This document shows positions 54,598 through 62,374 of a stretch of 64,000 nt of DNA, piece after piece (within the stretch, counting starts at the first letter, position 1; each line of letters opens with the position of its first letter). Below the pieces are notes generated by a model. The model was not told where the DNA came from and ran no database searches. It saw only the letters and a list, made by a program, of their open reading frames with translations. The DNA comes from an uncultured Alphaproteobacteria bacterium (GTDB lineage: Bacteria > Pseudomonadota > Alphaproteobacteria > Rhodobacterales > Rhodobacteraceae). A program made the position numbers and the translations under genes. The stretch spans positions 124,001 to 188,000 of the forward strand of contig CACBAO010000001.1 in the NCBI GenBank assembly GCA_902537235.1, written 5' to 3'.

Positions 54598-55910
54598 ATT
54601 TCAACACCATTTTCTTTCAACACCTCGCCCGCTAAGTATAGGGACCCACAAATTAAAATTGAAATTTGTGAATCACAAGAATTATTAGCTGAGCATATCT
54701 GATTTATGGCATCTCGTATATCATTTGCTGGATAGATTTTTGTCCATCCTGCTGCTTTAGCAGCGACAACTGCTGTTTTTTCGGGAAGTGAAGAGGGTTG
54801 GGTTTTTATTTCAACTAAACAAAGAGATGAAGCTATGGTTGTTAAATTTTTAAGGAAAGAAATATGATCCTTATTTTTAAGGGAGCCATAAATAATATGC
54901 AGGTTTTTTTTATTTATGAAACTCATACTCTTCTTAAGTTGAATGCTGGCATCCTCATTATGGCCTCCATCGATCCATAATTCATTATTGATGTTATAGT
55001 CTGTGATTAAATCGAATAGATTTCCTTTTTCAATCTTTTGAAGTCTAGCAGGCCAATAAGTGGAATTCAGTCCATTACATATGTACTTTTCCGGTATATC
55101 CAAATGAATAAGTGCAGAAATAGCAGTCATTGCGTTTCTAATTTGATGTTTGCCAATCAGGTTAGGAAAAGGAAATTCTATAATTCTATCTCTATGCTTT
55201 AAAGTGATAGATTTTCTTGAATTAGATACAGAGAATTTATCTGACGACCAAATGATATCACTTTTTTTTTCTCTGCATTTTTTTTCAAGTATCTTTCTTA
55301 CTATTGCAGATTGATCCGATATAATAGTAGGGACGTTTTTCTTAATAATACCAGCTTTAGCCGTTGCAATTTTTCTTATTGAGTTTCCCAAATACTCCTT
55401 GTGATCAAAGGATATCGGAGTAATAATAGAGATTATTGGGTTTGCGATCACATTAGTAGCATCAAACTCTCCACCTAATCCAACTTCTAAGAGTGTATAG
55501 TCAGCAGTCTCTCTGGAGAAAGCGAGAAAAGCTGCACAAGTAGTTATTTCAAAAAATGTTATTGGCGCAGAGCTATTTGCATTTTCGCATTCAGAAAGAA
55601 CTTTCTTTAATGCATCTTCAGTTATTCTTTTGCCTCCTAACTCTATCCTCTCATTAAAACGCACTAAATGGGGCGAGGTATAAGCGTGTGTTTTGAGCCC
55701 TCTACTTTGTAAACAAGCTTTTAACATGGCAATGGTTGATCCTTTTCCATTTGTGCCAGCTACATGTATAACAGGAGGCAATGATCTTTCAGGGTTCCCA
55801 AGCTTTTTTAAAAGCCTTTCTACTCTATCTAATTTAAGATCGATTATCTTGGGGTGTAAAGACTCCAGTCTTTTAAGTATCTCGTCCATTAGATCCATCA
55901 ACTTCTGCAA
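54594..55910 (-). CDS. folC: folylpolyglutamate / dihydrofolate synthase
   Basis: Adds glutamate to dihydropteroate and folates. 438 residues from TTG at 55910 (AGGGG 6 bases before); ATG codons at 55898 and 55889 are alternatives. P-loop [58 protein letters not shown] and [10 protein letters not shown] are diagnostic of the Mur-ligase-like fold. Its start overlaps the accD 3' end by up to 38 bases, giving the usual accD-folC pair. Confidence 0.95.
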   Translation of the reverse strand: MQKLMDLMDEILKRLESLHPKIIDLKLDRVERLLKKLGNPERSLPPVIHVAGTNGKGSTIAMLKACLQSRGLKTHAYTSPHLVRFNERIELGGKRITEDALKKVLSECENANSSAPITFFEITTCAAFLAFSRETADYTLLEVGLGGEFDATNVIANPIISIITPISFDHKEYLGNSIRKIATAKAGIIKKNVPTIISDQSAIVRKILEKKCREKKSDIIWSSDKFSVSNSRKSITLKHRDRIIEFPFPNLIGKHQIRNAMTAISALIHLDIPEKYICNGLNSTYWPARLQKIEKGNLFDLITDYNINNELWIDGGHNEDASIQLKKSMSFINKKNLHIIYGSLKNKDHISFLKNLTTIASSLCLVEIKTQPSSLPEKTAVVAAKAAGWTKIYPANDIRDAINQICSANNSCDSQISILICGSLYLAGEVLKENGVEI

Positions 55911-56778
55911 TATTTCCCCTAATAGGTGGAGGTTGATTTTTTAGTAGATAGATTAACTTTATTAGTTCTTCTCTCAAAAACTTTCTTGATACCACTTGAT
56001 CAAGCATACCATGATCAAGCAGATACTCTGATCTTTGAAATCCCTCTGGTAGCTTTTCCCTAATTGTTTGCTCTATCACTCTTGGCCCCGCGAAGCAAAT
56101 AAGAGCGTTCGGTTCTGCTATTTGTATGTCGCCTAGCATTGCATAAGAAGCGGTAACTCCGCCAGTTGTTGGGTTTGTTAATACTACTATATAGGGAAGC
56201 CTGGCATCTTTTAGCATTTCAATCGCCACAGTTGTTCTCGGCATTTGAATTAAGGATAAAACACTCTCCTGCATTCGGGCACCCCCTGCAGCTGCAAACA
56301 AAATGAAAGGAGATTTAATTTCAACCGCTCTCTTTACACCTTCCAAAATGGCATTCCCTACGGCCATTCCCATGGAGCCTCCCATGAACTTAAAGTCTTG
56401 ACACGCAACTATAGTTTTCATGCCTCCCAGATTGCCTTCAGATATTGAAATTGCCTCTTTTTGCCCAGTGCTTTTTTGTGCGTCCTTAATTCTGTCAGCA
56501 TATTTCTTTGTGTCTTTAAAATTTAAAGGATCATGTGCCGGTGATTGATAGTCAATAGCTGAGTATATTCCTTCATCAAATATTGACTTAAAACGCTCCT
56601 CAGGGGAAATATACATATGATAGTTACAACTTGGGCAGACATTCAAGTTCTGGCTAAACTCTTTATGAAAGATCATAGAATCACAGCTCTCACATTTAAT
56701 CCATAATGTTTCAGAGTTGCCTTTGCGTGAAAAAATCGCGTTAATTTTTGGTCTAACAAAGTTAGATATCCAATTCAT
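55873..56778 (-). CDS. accD: acetyl-CoA carboxylase carboxyltransferase subunit beta
   Basis: 301-residue beta subunit that with AccA moves carboxyl from biotin to acetyl-CoA, making malonyl-CoA. The N-terminal zinc ribbon is intact (KCESCDSMIFHKEF ... NVCPSCNYH, four Cys), followed by the crotonase-like core with FKFMGGSMGMAVGNAI, ASGGARMQ-like AAGGARMQESVLSLIQM and TNPTTGGVTASYAMLGDI. Upstream of, and overlapping, folC. 136-base gap to the divergent lipoprotein gene. Confidence 0.97.
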   Translation of the reverse strand: MNWISNFVRPKINAIFSRKGNSETLWIKCESCDSMIFHKEFSQNLNVCPSCNYHMYISPEERFKSIFDEGIYSAIDYQSPAHDPLNFKDTKKYADRIKDAQKSTGQKEAISISEGNLGGMKTIVACQDFKFMGGSMGMAVGNAILEGVKRAVEIKSPFILFAAAGGARMQESVLSLIQMPRTTVAIEMLKDARLPYIVVLTNPTTGGVTASYAMLGDIQIAEPNALICFAGPRVIEQTIREKLPEGFQRSEYLLDHGMLDQVVSRKFLREELIKLIYLLKNQPPPIRGNIAEVDGSNGRDT

Positions 56779-56914
56779 TTCTTATACCGATCATTTATCC
56801 TAATAATATCTATTGCTAAACTAAAAAATGACATTATACAAAAAAAAAATAAACCAACTGTTTTTTCTGCGTAAAATCAGCAGTAAACTTTTCTAAAAAG
56901 TTGGAGGTTTGGAC

Positions 56915-57505
56915 TTGAGAAATTTAAGAAAAGTATTCGGAGTATTTTATTTACTTCTATTTCTAGGCGGATGTTTATCTGTTGGATCCGGACCGTTAAC
57001 CAATTTTATTTATATTCCATTAGGCCAGACTAAGTTAAAGCATAAACTTCCAAGTGGGTTTTGTTTGGATAGAAGCGCAAATACCCTCACCGGTTTGCAA
57101 GAAACCCTTTTAGTTACAAACTGTATAGAAGTGAATAATGATGGTAAAGCGTATTTTAGCCGTAGGCCGGTTGACACAATAATAAACATTACATTTACGC
57201 GTTCCAAAATCCCAAAAAAAATGTCTCGAGAAAAGTATTTATTGGCAATTGCTGAAAAGATGGAATTTAAAAAATTTCTAACTGCCTCAAGTGACAAAAA
57301 ACTGATTTTTGGTAAAGAGCAATTGCAGGATAAATTTTTCCACGTTAACTTTCGGCGAGTAAACTCTTCTCAACGAAAAGAATTTGTCAGAAAATACTTT
57401 TTTTTAGTAGATAATACGGTAGCTGTAATGACAATCTTGTCATTTCAAAAACCAAACATTAATACATACTCTTCTTTTGAGAGATTTATTAGAAAAATAA
57501 GTTGA
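56915..57505 (+). CDS. small predicted lipoprotein of unknown function
   Basis: 196 residues when started at TTG 56915, which lies 7 bases after GGAGG (56903-56907); the TTG at 56909 is too close to that site. A lipoprotein signal ends in the lipobox FLGGC, so Cys20 or near would be acylated. The rest has a PSGFCLDRSANTL block and a basic C-terminal half (FTRSKIPKKMSREKYLLAIAEKM, RKYFFLVDNTVAVMTILSF). I do not recognise the family. Single gene, convergent with pip one base away. Confidence 0.75.
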   Translation: MRNLRKVFGVFYLLLFLGGCLSVGSGPLTNFIYIPLGQTKLKHKLPSGFCLDRSANTLTGLQETLLVTNCIEVNNDGKAYFSRRPVDTIINITFTRSKIPKKMSREKYLLAIAEKMEFKKFLTASSDKKLIFGKEQLQDKFFHVNFRRVNSSQRKEFVRKYFFLVDNTVAVMTILSFQKPNINTYSSFERFIRKIS

Positions 57506-57506
57506 T

Positions 57507-58484
57507 TTAGTTCTTAAATTGTTCGGTTGCTTTCACCAGTGCTGCGGTGATACCAGACTCAGACATCGCATGACCAGCTTTTGACACCATAACTAAATTC
57601 GAGTTTGGCCAAAGTCTGTGAATTAGCTCCGCTGTTCCGGGTGGACAAATCATGTCATATCGCCCTTGAATTATGATGGATGGTATGTCTAATATTTTAT
57701 GCATGTTGTCTTTAATTTGCTGGGATTTACTTAGAAAACCTTGGTTCTTAAAATAATGGGCTTCAATCCGCGCAAATGCTCTTGCATAGTCAGTAGAAGG
57801 GCTAGAGCCAAACCCAGGACTTTCCAGATTAGCAAGAGCGTTCTCCCAAGCTGTCCAAGCTCTAGCGAACCGACCCTGCTCTGTAGGAGATGATCCAAAC
57901 AACCTTGAATGATAGCCCTCTATAACATTGTTCTGCTCTTTTTGCGGAAGCATGTCCCTAAAGGCTCGCCATGCTTCTGGCCAAAACATGCTCGCTCCTC
58001 CTTCCTTATAGAACCAGTCTAATTCTGATTGAGTCATAGTAAAAACACCTCTGAGGATTATCTTGCTTACCATTTCTGGATAATTTTGAGCATATATTAG
58101 AGACAGAGTAGCTCCCCAGCTTCCCCCAAACAAAATCCATTTATTTATATGTAGTTTCTTTCTTATAGCCTCAATGTCTGACACAAGATGCCATGTCGTG
58201 TTATTTTCCACTGATGCATAGGGTTTGGATCTCCCGCAGCCCCTTTGATCAAAAAGAATTATATAATAAGCGTCAGGATCAAAGAATCTACGCATCGTTG
58301 GACTGCATCCACCACCTGGGCCGCCATGTACTACCAAAACAGGTATTCCGTTGGGGTTTCCACATTCCTCGTAATATATTTTATGCCCGTCCCCACTATC
58401 AATAAAGCTTTTTCTGAAAGGCTCTATTTCAGGATACAAATTGGTTCTTTGCTTATTAAACTTGGTGATATTTTGTTCAGGCAT
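57507..58484 (-). CDS. pip: proline iminopeptidase
   Basis: About 325 residues from the ATG at 58484 (MPEQNITKFN), matching the family; the longer frame to 58559 is not conserved. S33 peptidase releasing N-terminal proline. HGGPGGGCSPTMRRFFDP, FDQRGCGRS, GGSWGATLSLIYAQ (nucleophile Ser) and the C-terminal His in SKAGHAMSE are intact. Cytosolic. Divergent from ubiG with a 59-base gap containing A- and TA-rich promoter-like sequence. Confidence 0.95.
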   Translation of the reverse strand: MPEQNITKFNKQRTNLYPEIEPFRKSFIDSGDGHKIYYEECGNPNGIPVLVVHGGPGGGCSPTMRRFFDPDAYYIILFDQRGCGRSKPYASVENNTTWHLVSDIEAIRKKLHINKWILFGGSWGATLSLIYAQNYPEMVSKIILRGVFTMTQSELDWFYKEGGASMFWPEAWRAFRDMLPQKEQNNVIEGYHSRLFGSSPTEQGRFARAWTAWENALANLESPGFGSSPSTDYARAFARIEAHYFKNQGFLSKSQQIKDNMHKILDIPSIIIQGRYDMICPPGTAELIHRLWPNSNLVMVSKAGHAMSESGITAALVKATEQFKN

Positions 58485-58543
58485 TCTTGAGACTAAAAAA
58501 AAAAAGTATATATATAGTATGTCATGTGTATGGGAACAATTCA

Positions 58544-59284
58544 ATGAAAACAGTATCATCTATAAATGCGGAAGAAGTTACAAAATTTGAAAAATTAGCT
58601 AATGAATGGTGGGATGCCGAGGGTAAGTTCAAGCCACTGCATATGTTGAATCCATGCAGATTAGAGTTTATAACAGGTCACCTATCCCTACATTTTCAAA
58701 AGGATATGATTTTCGATAAAAAGCCTCTAAAAAGGATCAAAGTTTTGGACATAGGATGTGGTGGTGGTCTGTTATGTGAGCCAATGGCTAGACTTGGAGC
58801 TGAAGTACTCGGTATTGACGTAGTAGAAAAAAATATCAAAGTAGCATCGTTACACGCCGAAAAAATGGGCCTCGACATAAAATATCGCCATGTATCGGCG
58901 GAAGAACTTTTAAAAGAGAAACGTACATTTGATGTTATTCTTAACATGGAAGTTATTGAGCATGTCGAAAACCCAGGTTTTTTTGTAGAAGTTTGTTCAA
59001 ATCTGCTCAAAAGTAGTGGTATTATATTTTGTTCAACTATAAATAAAAATGTAAAGAGCTACCTTTTTGCAATAATTGGTGCTGAATACGTTATGCAGTG
59101 GTTGCCAAAAGGAACACATAGTTGGAACAAATTCATCAAGCCTAACGAATTAAATCAATTCTTTTCTAAAGCCAATCTACAAGTCAAGGATACAAAAGGA
59201 TTAGTGTTTAATCCCCTAAATTGGGGATGGCAATTGTCAAAAACTGACTTCTCCGTAAACTATACTGTTTGTGCAACAAGGTGA
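58544..59284 (+). CDS. ubiG: ubiquinone biosynthesis O-methyltransferase UbiG
   Basis: 246 residues from the ATG at 58544 (GGGAAC upstream); an upstream in-frame ATG at 58487 falls in the divergent promoter region. SAM motif LDIGCGGGLLCEPMARLGA, NEWWDAEGKFKPLHMLNP, NMEVIEHVENP and TINKNVKSYLFAIIGAEY are typical. It performs both O-methylations of the quinone ring. Confidence 0.96.
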   Translation: MKTVSSINAEEVTKFEKLANEWWDAEGKFKPLHMLNPCRLEFITGHLSLHFQKDMIFDKKPLKRIKVLDIGCGGGLLCEPMARLGAEVLGIDVVEKNIKVASLHAEKMGLDIKYRHVSAEELLKEKRTFDVILNMEVIEHVENPGFFVEVCSNLLKSSGIIFCSTINKNVKSYLFAIIGAEYVMQWLPKGTHSWNKFIKPNELNQFFSKANLQVKDTKGLVFNPLNWGWQLSKTDFSVNYTVCATR

Positions 59285-59288
59285 ATAT

Positions 59289-59993
59289 TTAGTTATTATT
59301 AATAACTTCATTCCAGAGATCATCCAATAAATCGATGCTCTCTTGTTTAAACTTGGCTAAGTGTTTCCAATACCTTCCATCTTCAATAAAGTACCCTAAA
59401 TCTTCCTCCTTTTTGAGTACGCTTTTCAATAGGCTGTTGTTAAGGGTTCTTGGAATATTATGTTTGGAGATATGTTCTATGCTACTGCGTCTAAAAACTA
59501 AATTACTATTTGGCTTTTTGGAGAGGTTAAATATTGAGCAATTCTGGGTTGCAGCAATAGCCTCTAGGCGAGCAGACTTAGCCTTTAAATTTTTCAAAGT
59601 CGGATCTTTTCTGAGAGGATCTGGTGTGCCTTTACCATAAAAATGAGTATTTTCCCCATCATAAACCATGTCACAACCTATATAAGCAATAGTTTTTGGT
59701 TTAAAGTACCCCAGAGCCCAGTAACCTGCGGTGAATGCCATTGTACCTCCAGAATAAACAAATCCTCCATACTTATTTTGTAATGGAACATATTGCTTTG
59801 AACCAATTAGTTTTTGATTTTTATTTCTAGTGGGTCTTCTGTTTTCTGGAAAATCATCAGGAAATATACAATAATCCCAGTCATTCCTAATATTCCAAGC
59901 ATTATTTATAACTACTAGATTTTCAAAAAGCTCTCTCTTTATACTTCTTGCTTCTAGTGCATCTGGCGCGCTTCCAATAATTATAATTAGCAA
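59289..59993 (-). CDS. unknown protein, resembles GT42/DUF115-type fold
   Basis: 234 residues, soluble, no signal. I do not recognise an exact family. The layout of an N-terminal nucleotide-like strand-loop (IIIIGSAPDALEARSI), VVINNAW, CIFPDDF, then SGGTMAFTAGYWALGYFKPKTIAYIGCDM, HFYGKGTPDP and a helix leading to CSIFNLSKKPNSNLVF recalls sialyltransferase GT42 and the DUF115 / motility-accessory-factor proteins, which use CMP-sugars. This is pattern-level inference. Convergent with ubiG and next to a MarR gene 11 bases upstream on the same strand. Confidence 0.7.
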   Translation of the reverse strand: MLIIIIGSAPDALEARSIKRELFENLVVINNAWNIRNDWDYCIFPDDFPENRRPTRNKNQKLIGSKQYVPLQNKYGGFVYSGGTMAFTAGYWALGYFKPKTIAYIGCDMVYDGENTHFYGKGTPDPLRKDPTLKNLKAKSARLEAIAATQNCSIFNLSKKPNSNLVFRRSSIEHISKHNIPRTLNNSLLKSVLKKEEDLGYFIEDGRYWKHLAKFKQESIDLLDDLWNEVINNN

Positions 59994-60004
59994 AGAAACA
60001 CCCT

Positions 60005-60457
60005 TTAATCCTTATCTTTTTCTATTGATTCTCGAAAGCTTCTTAAATCTCCTAACAAGGTTTTTTTGGTCATGTGATCAGTTTTTTGAATAATTTCACC
60101 TAATATAGGCTTTATGGATTTCATAGCATGATTTCTTGCATCTATACCACTTTGGCTGATTGAAATACGTTTTTTCCTTGCATCTTTCCAGTCAGGGCGA
60201 ACATGTATATACCCTTGTTTTTCTAGTTTATTCAATGTATTAGTCATGGCTCCTTTAGTAACATGAAAACTGCGTGCCAATTGTAAGGGGGTTTTTTCTG
60301 TTCTAGATCCAGAAAAATGGTTCAAAACAGAAAAAGTAGATATGCTTAAATCTTTAGGAAGAGCGTTATCAAGTTTGCTTCGTGCCAATTGTTCAATAGT
60401 GGCTATCTCACTAAGCAGAATTAATAAGTTCATATCTTTATTGTTGAATTCCAGCAT
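60005..60457 (-). CDS. MarR-family transcriptional regulator
   Basis: 150-residue winged-helix dimer. The DNA-binding part reads TPLQLARSFHVTKGAMTNTLNKLEKQGYIHVRPDWKDARKKRISIS (two pieces of one domain, residues ~57-103), with flanking dimer helices. Divergent from the NDUFAF5-like gene with a 69-base gap; it may regulate that gene or the downstream GT42-like gene, with which it probably forms an operon. No ligand can be predicted. Confidence 0.92.
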   Translation of the reverse strand: MLEFNNKDMNLLILLSEIATIEQLARSKLDNALPKDLSISTFSVLNHFSGSRTEKTPLQLARSFHVTKGAMTNTLNKLEKQGYIHVRPDWKDARKKRISISQSGIDARNHAMKSIKPILGEIIQKTDHMTKKTLLGDLRSFRESIEKDKD

Positions 60458-60526
60458 AAAAACACGCTATTGATTGTTTGGCCATAATAGATTTTCAATA
60501 ATAAAATATTTTTGGATCAATAAGCA

Positions 60527-61261
60527 ATGCTATTTGACATCAAGAAGGTTAAAGAAAACAAAATTAGATCTAGAGAATCAAGGTCAGCGAACTTTCTTTT
60601 GAAAAGAGTATTCAGTGACATGGAGAAGCGTATCTTAGAATTAACTATCGCTTGGGAGTATGGTCTGATTGAAGGCTGTAGAAGAAATGACTTAAAAGAG
60701 TTAAGCAAAAATGATAAAATAACAATATCCGAGTTTGAACACTTCTCCACTGAAAATAAAAGTATAGATTTATATGCAAATTTAATGCAGATGCATTGGT
60801 CAAATGATCCATACAGTGATTTTTCAAAAAAGGTTAAACTCTTAAAACCCAAAGGCCAATTTTTGTGTTGTCTTTTTGGTGCAGAGACCCTTAATGAACT
60901 TAGAGACTCTTTCTCTAAAGCTGAGATAGAATTATTTGGAGTGACTAGCCCAAGAATTTCCCCATTACCTGAAATACGAGATGTTGGTAATTTGGCTGCT
61001 AAGGTTGGACTAAATAACACTGTAGTTGATAGAGACATAATCAAAGTTAAATATAAAAGAATTTTAGATTTGTTTTTGGATCTTAAAAAAATGGGGGAAA
61101 CAAATGCTATTCTAGGACGCCGTAAAGGCCTAACAACCATGAAATTTATCCATATGGTAGAAAAATTTTATTTTGAAAATTTTTCGGATACAAAACTGGA
61201 AGCAGGTGTCCCATCTATAAGCGCGACTTTTGAATTGATTTTTTTGTATGGGAAAAAATAG
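60527..61261 (+). CDS. NDUFAF5/BioC-like methyltransferase relative with degenerate SAM motif
   Basis: 244 residues. The C-terminal two thirds follow the NDUFAF5 family (MHWSNDPYSDFSKKVKLLKPKGQFL, FGAETLNELRDSFSKAE, SPRISPLPEIRDVGNLAAKVG, LDLFLDLKKMGETNA, GVPSISATFELIFLYGKK). In eukaryotes that protein hydroxylates an Arg of complex I. The usual SAM motif I is lost: residues 38-50 read ELTIAWEYGLIEG with no GxGxG. It may not be a SAM methyltransferase. A long minus-strand frame over it is a shadow. Confidence 0.85.
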   Translation: MLFDIKKVKENKIRSRESRSANFLLKRVFSDMEKRILELTIAWEYGLIEGCRRNDLKELSKNDKITISEFEHFSTENKSIDLYANLMQMHWSNDPYSDFSKKVKLLKPKGQFLCCLFGAETLNELRDSFSKAEIELFGVTSPRISPLPEIRDVGNLAAKVGLNNTVVDRDIIKVKYKRILDLFLDLKKMGETNAILGRRKGLTTMKFIHMVEKFYFENFSDTKLEAGVPSISATFELIFLYGKK

Positions 61262-61335
61262 AAGCAAAAAAACTGTGAAATTGATTTGATATTTCTAAGG
61301 TATAACTTAGTTAAAACGTATTGGAAGAAACAAAA

Positions 61336-62373
61336 ATGAATACCAGACAGGCAAACATCCCAGAAGATCACCCAAAAATTCAAAAACCAAAAGTCGGTGT
61401 GATAATTGGTAATCTTGGCACACCGGATGCCACAGATTATTGGTCTATGAGGAGATACCTTAAAGAGTTTCTTTCCGATAGGAGGGTAATTGACTATTCA
61501 CCCTGGGTATGGAAACCGATATTAAACTTAATTCTACTAAGAAGACCTTTCTCCTCGGGTAATGCATATAAAGAGATTTGGAATAATGAGGAAAATGAAA
61601 GCCCACTTTTAACGATAACAAAGTCTCAAGCTCAAAAATTGAAAGTCAAGTTTAAAACGGAGTATGGTGACGATGTACTTATAGATTTTTGTATGAGATA
61701 TGGCAATCCATCTACAGAAAGTACACTAAAAAAGATGGTATCTCGGGGGTGCACTAAAGTAATTTTTTTTCCACTTTACCCTCAATATGCTGCTCCTACG
61801 ACAGCAACCGCCAACGATCAAGTATTCAAATCACTTATGAAGCTAAACTGGCAACCATCTATAAGAACAGTCCCTCCATACTTTGACAATATTGATTTTA
61901 TAAAGGCTGTTTCAACATCCATAACGGCTGCTTATAAAAAGTCAAAATTTAAGCCTCAACACTTAGTTGTATCTTATCATGGTGTTCCCGAAAGGTATTT
62001 AATGAATGGAGACCCTTATCATTGTCAATGCCAAAAAACGACTCGACTAATAAGGGAAAAGCTAAATTGGAAGGAAAGTGAATTAACAACCGCGTTTCAG
62101 TCAAAATTCGGTCCAGAAAAGTGGGTAGGACCATCCACAATTGATCTCGTAGCAGATCTGGCTAAATCCGGAAACGAAAGCATCGCTATTATAGCTCCAT
62201 CTTTCGCTTCTGACTGTGTTGAAACATTAGAAGAGATATGTGGTGAGATCTCAGAAAGTTTTATTGAAGCTGGTGGGAAAAACTTTTTGTATATTCCATG
62301 CCTTAATGACGATAAAGCTCACATTGATATGTTTTTTAAAATTATAAAGAAAGAATTACTAGGTTGGATATAG
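61336..62373 (+). CDS. hemH: ferrochelatase
   Basis: 345 residues from the ATG at 61336 (GGAAG upstream); a TTG at 61321 is in frame. Inserts iron into protoporphyrin IX, the last step of protoheme. IGNLGTPDATDYWSMRRYLKEFLSD, VVSYHGVPERYLMNGDPYHCQCQKT (catalytic His and metal region), FQSKFGPEKWVGPST and PSFASDCVETLEEI (catalytic Glu) are all present. Convergent with pnp, one base between the stops. Confidence 0.96.
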   Translation: MNTRQANIPEDHPKIQKPKVGVIIGNLGTPDATDYWSMRRYLKEFLSDRRVIDYSPWVWKPILNLILLRRPFSSGNAYKEIWNNEENESPLLTITKSQAQKLKVKFKTEYGDDVLIDFCMRYGNPSTESTLKKMVSRGCTKVIFFPLYPQYAAPTTATANDQVFKSLMKLNWQPSIRTVPPYFDNIDFIKAVSTSITAAYKKSKFKPQHLVVSYHGVPERYLMNGDPYHCQCQKTTRLIREKLNWKESELTTAFQSKFGPEKWVGPSTIDLVADLAKSGNESIAIIAPSFASDCVETLEEICGEISESFIEAGGKNFLYIPCLNDDKAHIDMFFKIIKKELLGWI

Positions 62374-62374
62374 C

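Noticed and set aside
60517-61140. Long minus-strand open frame (about 207 codons) opposite the NDUFAF5-like gene
   Set aside because: It has no recognisable domain and lies fully over a plus-strand gene with clear family blocks; treated as a shadow.
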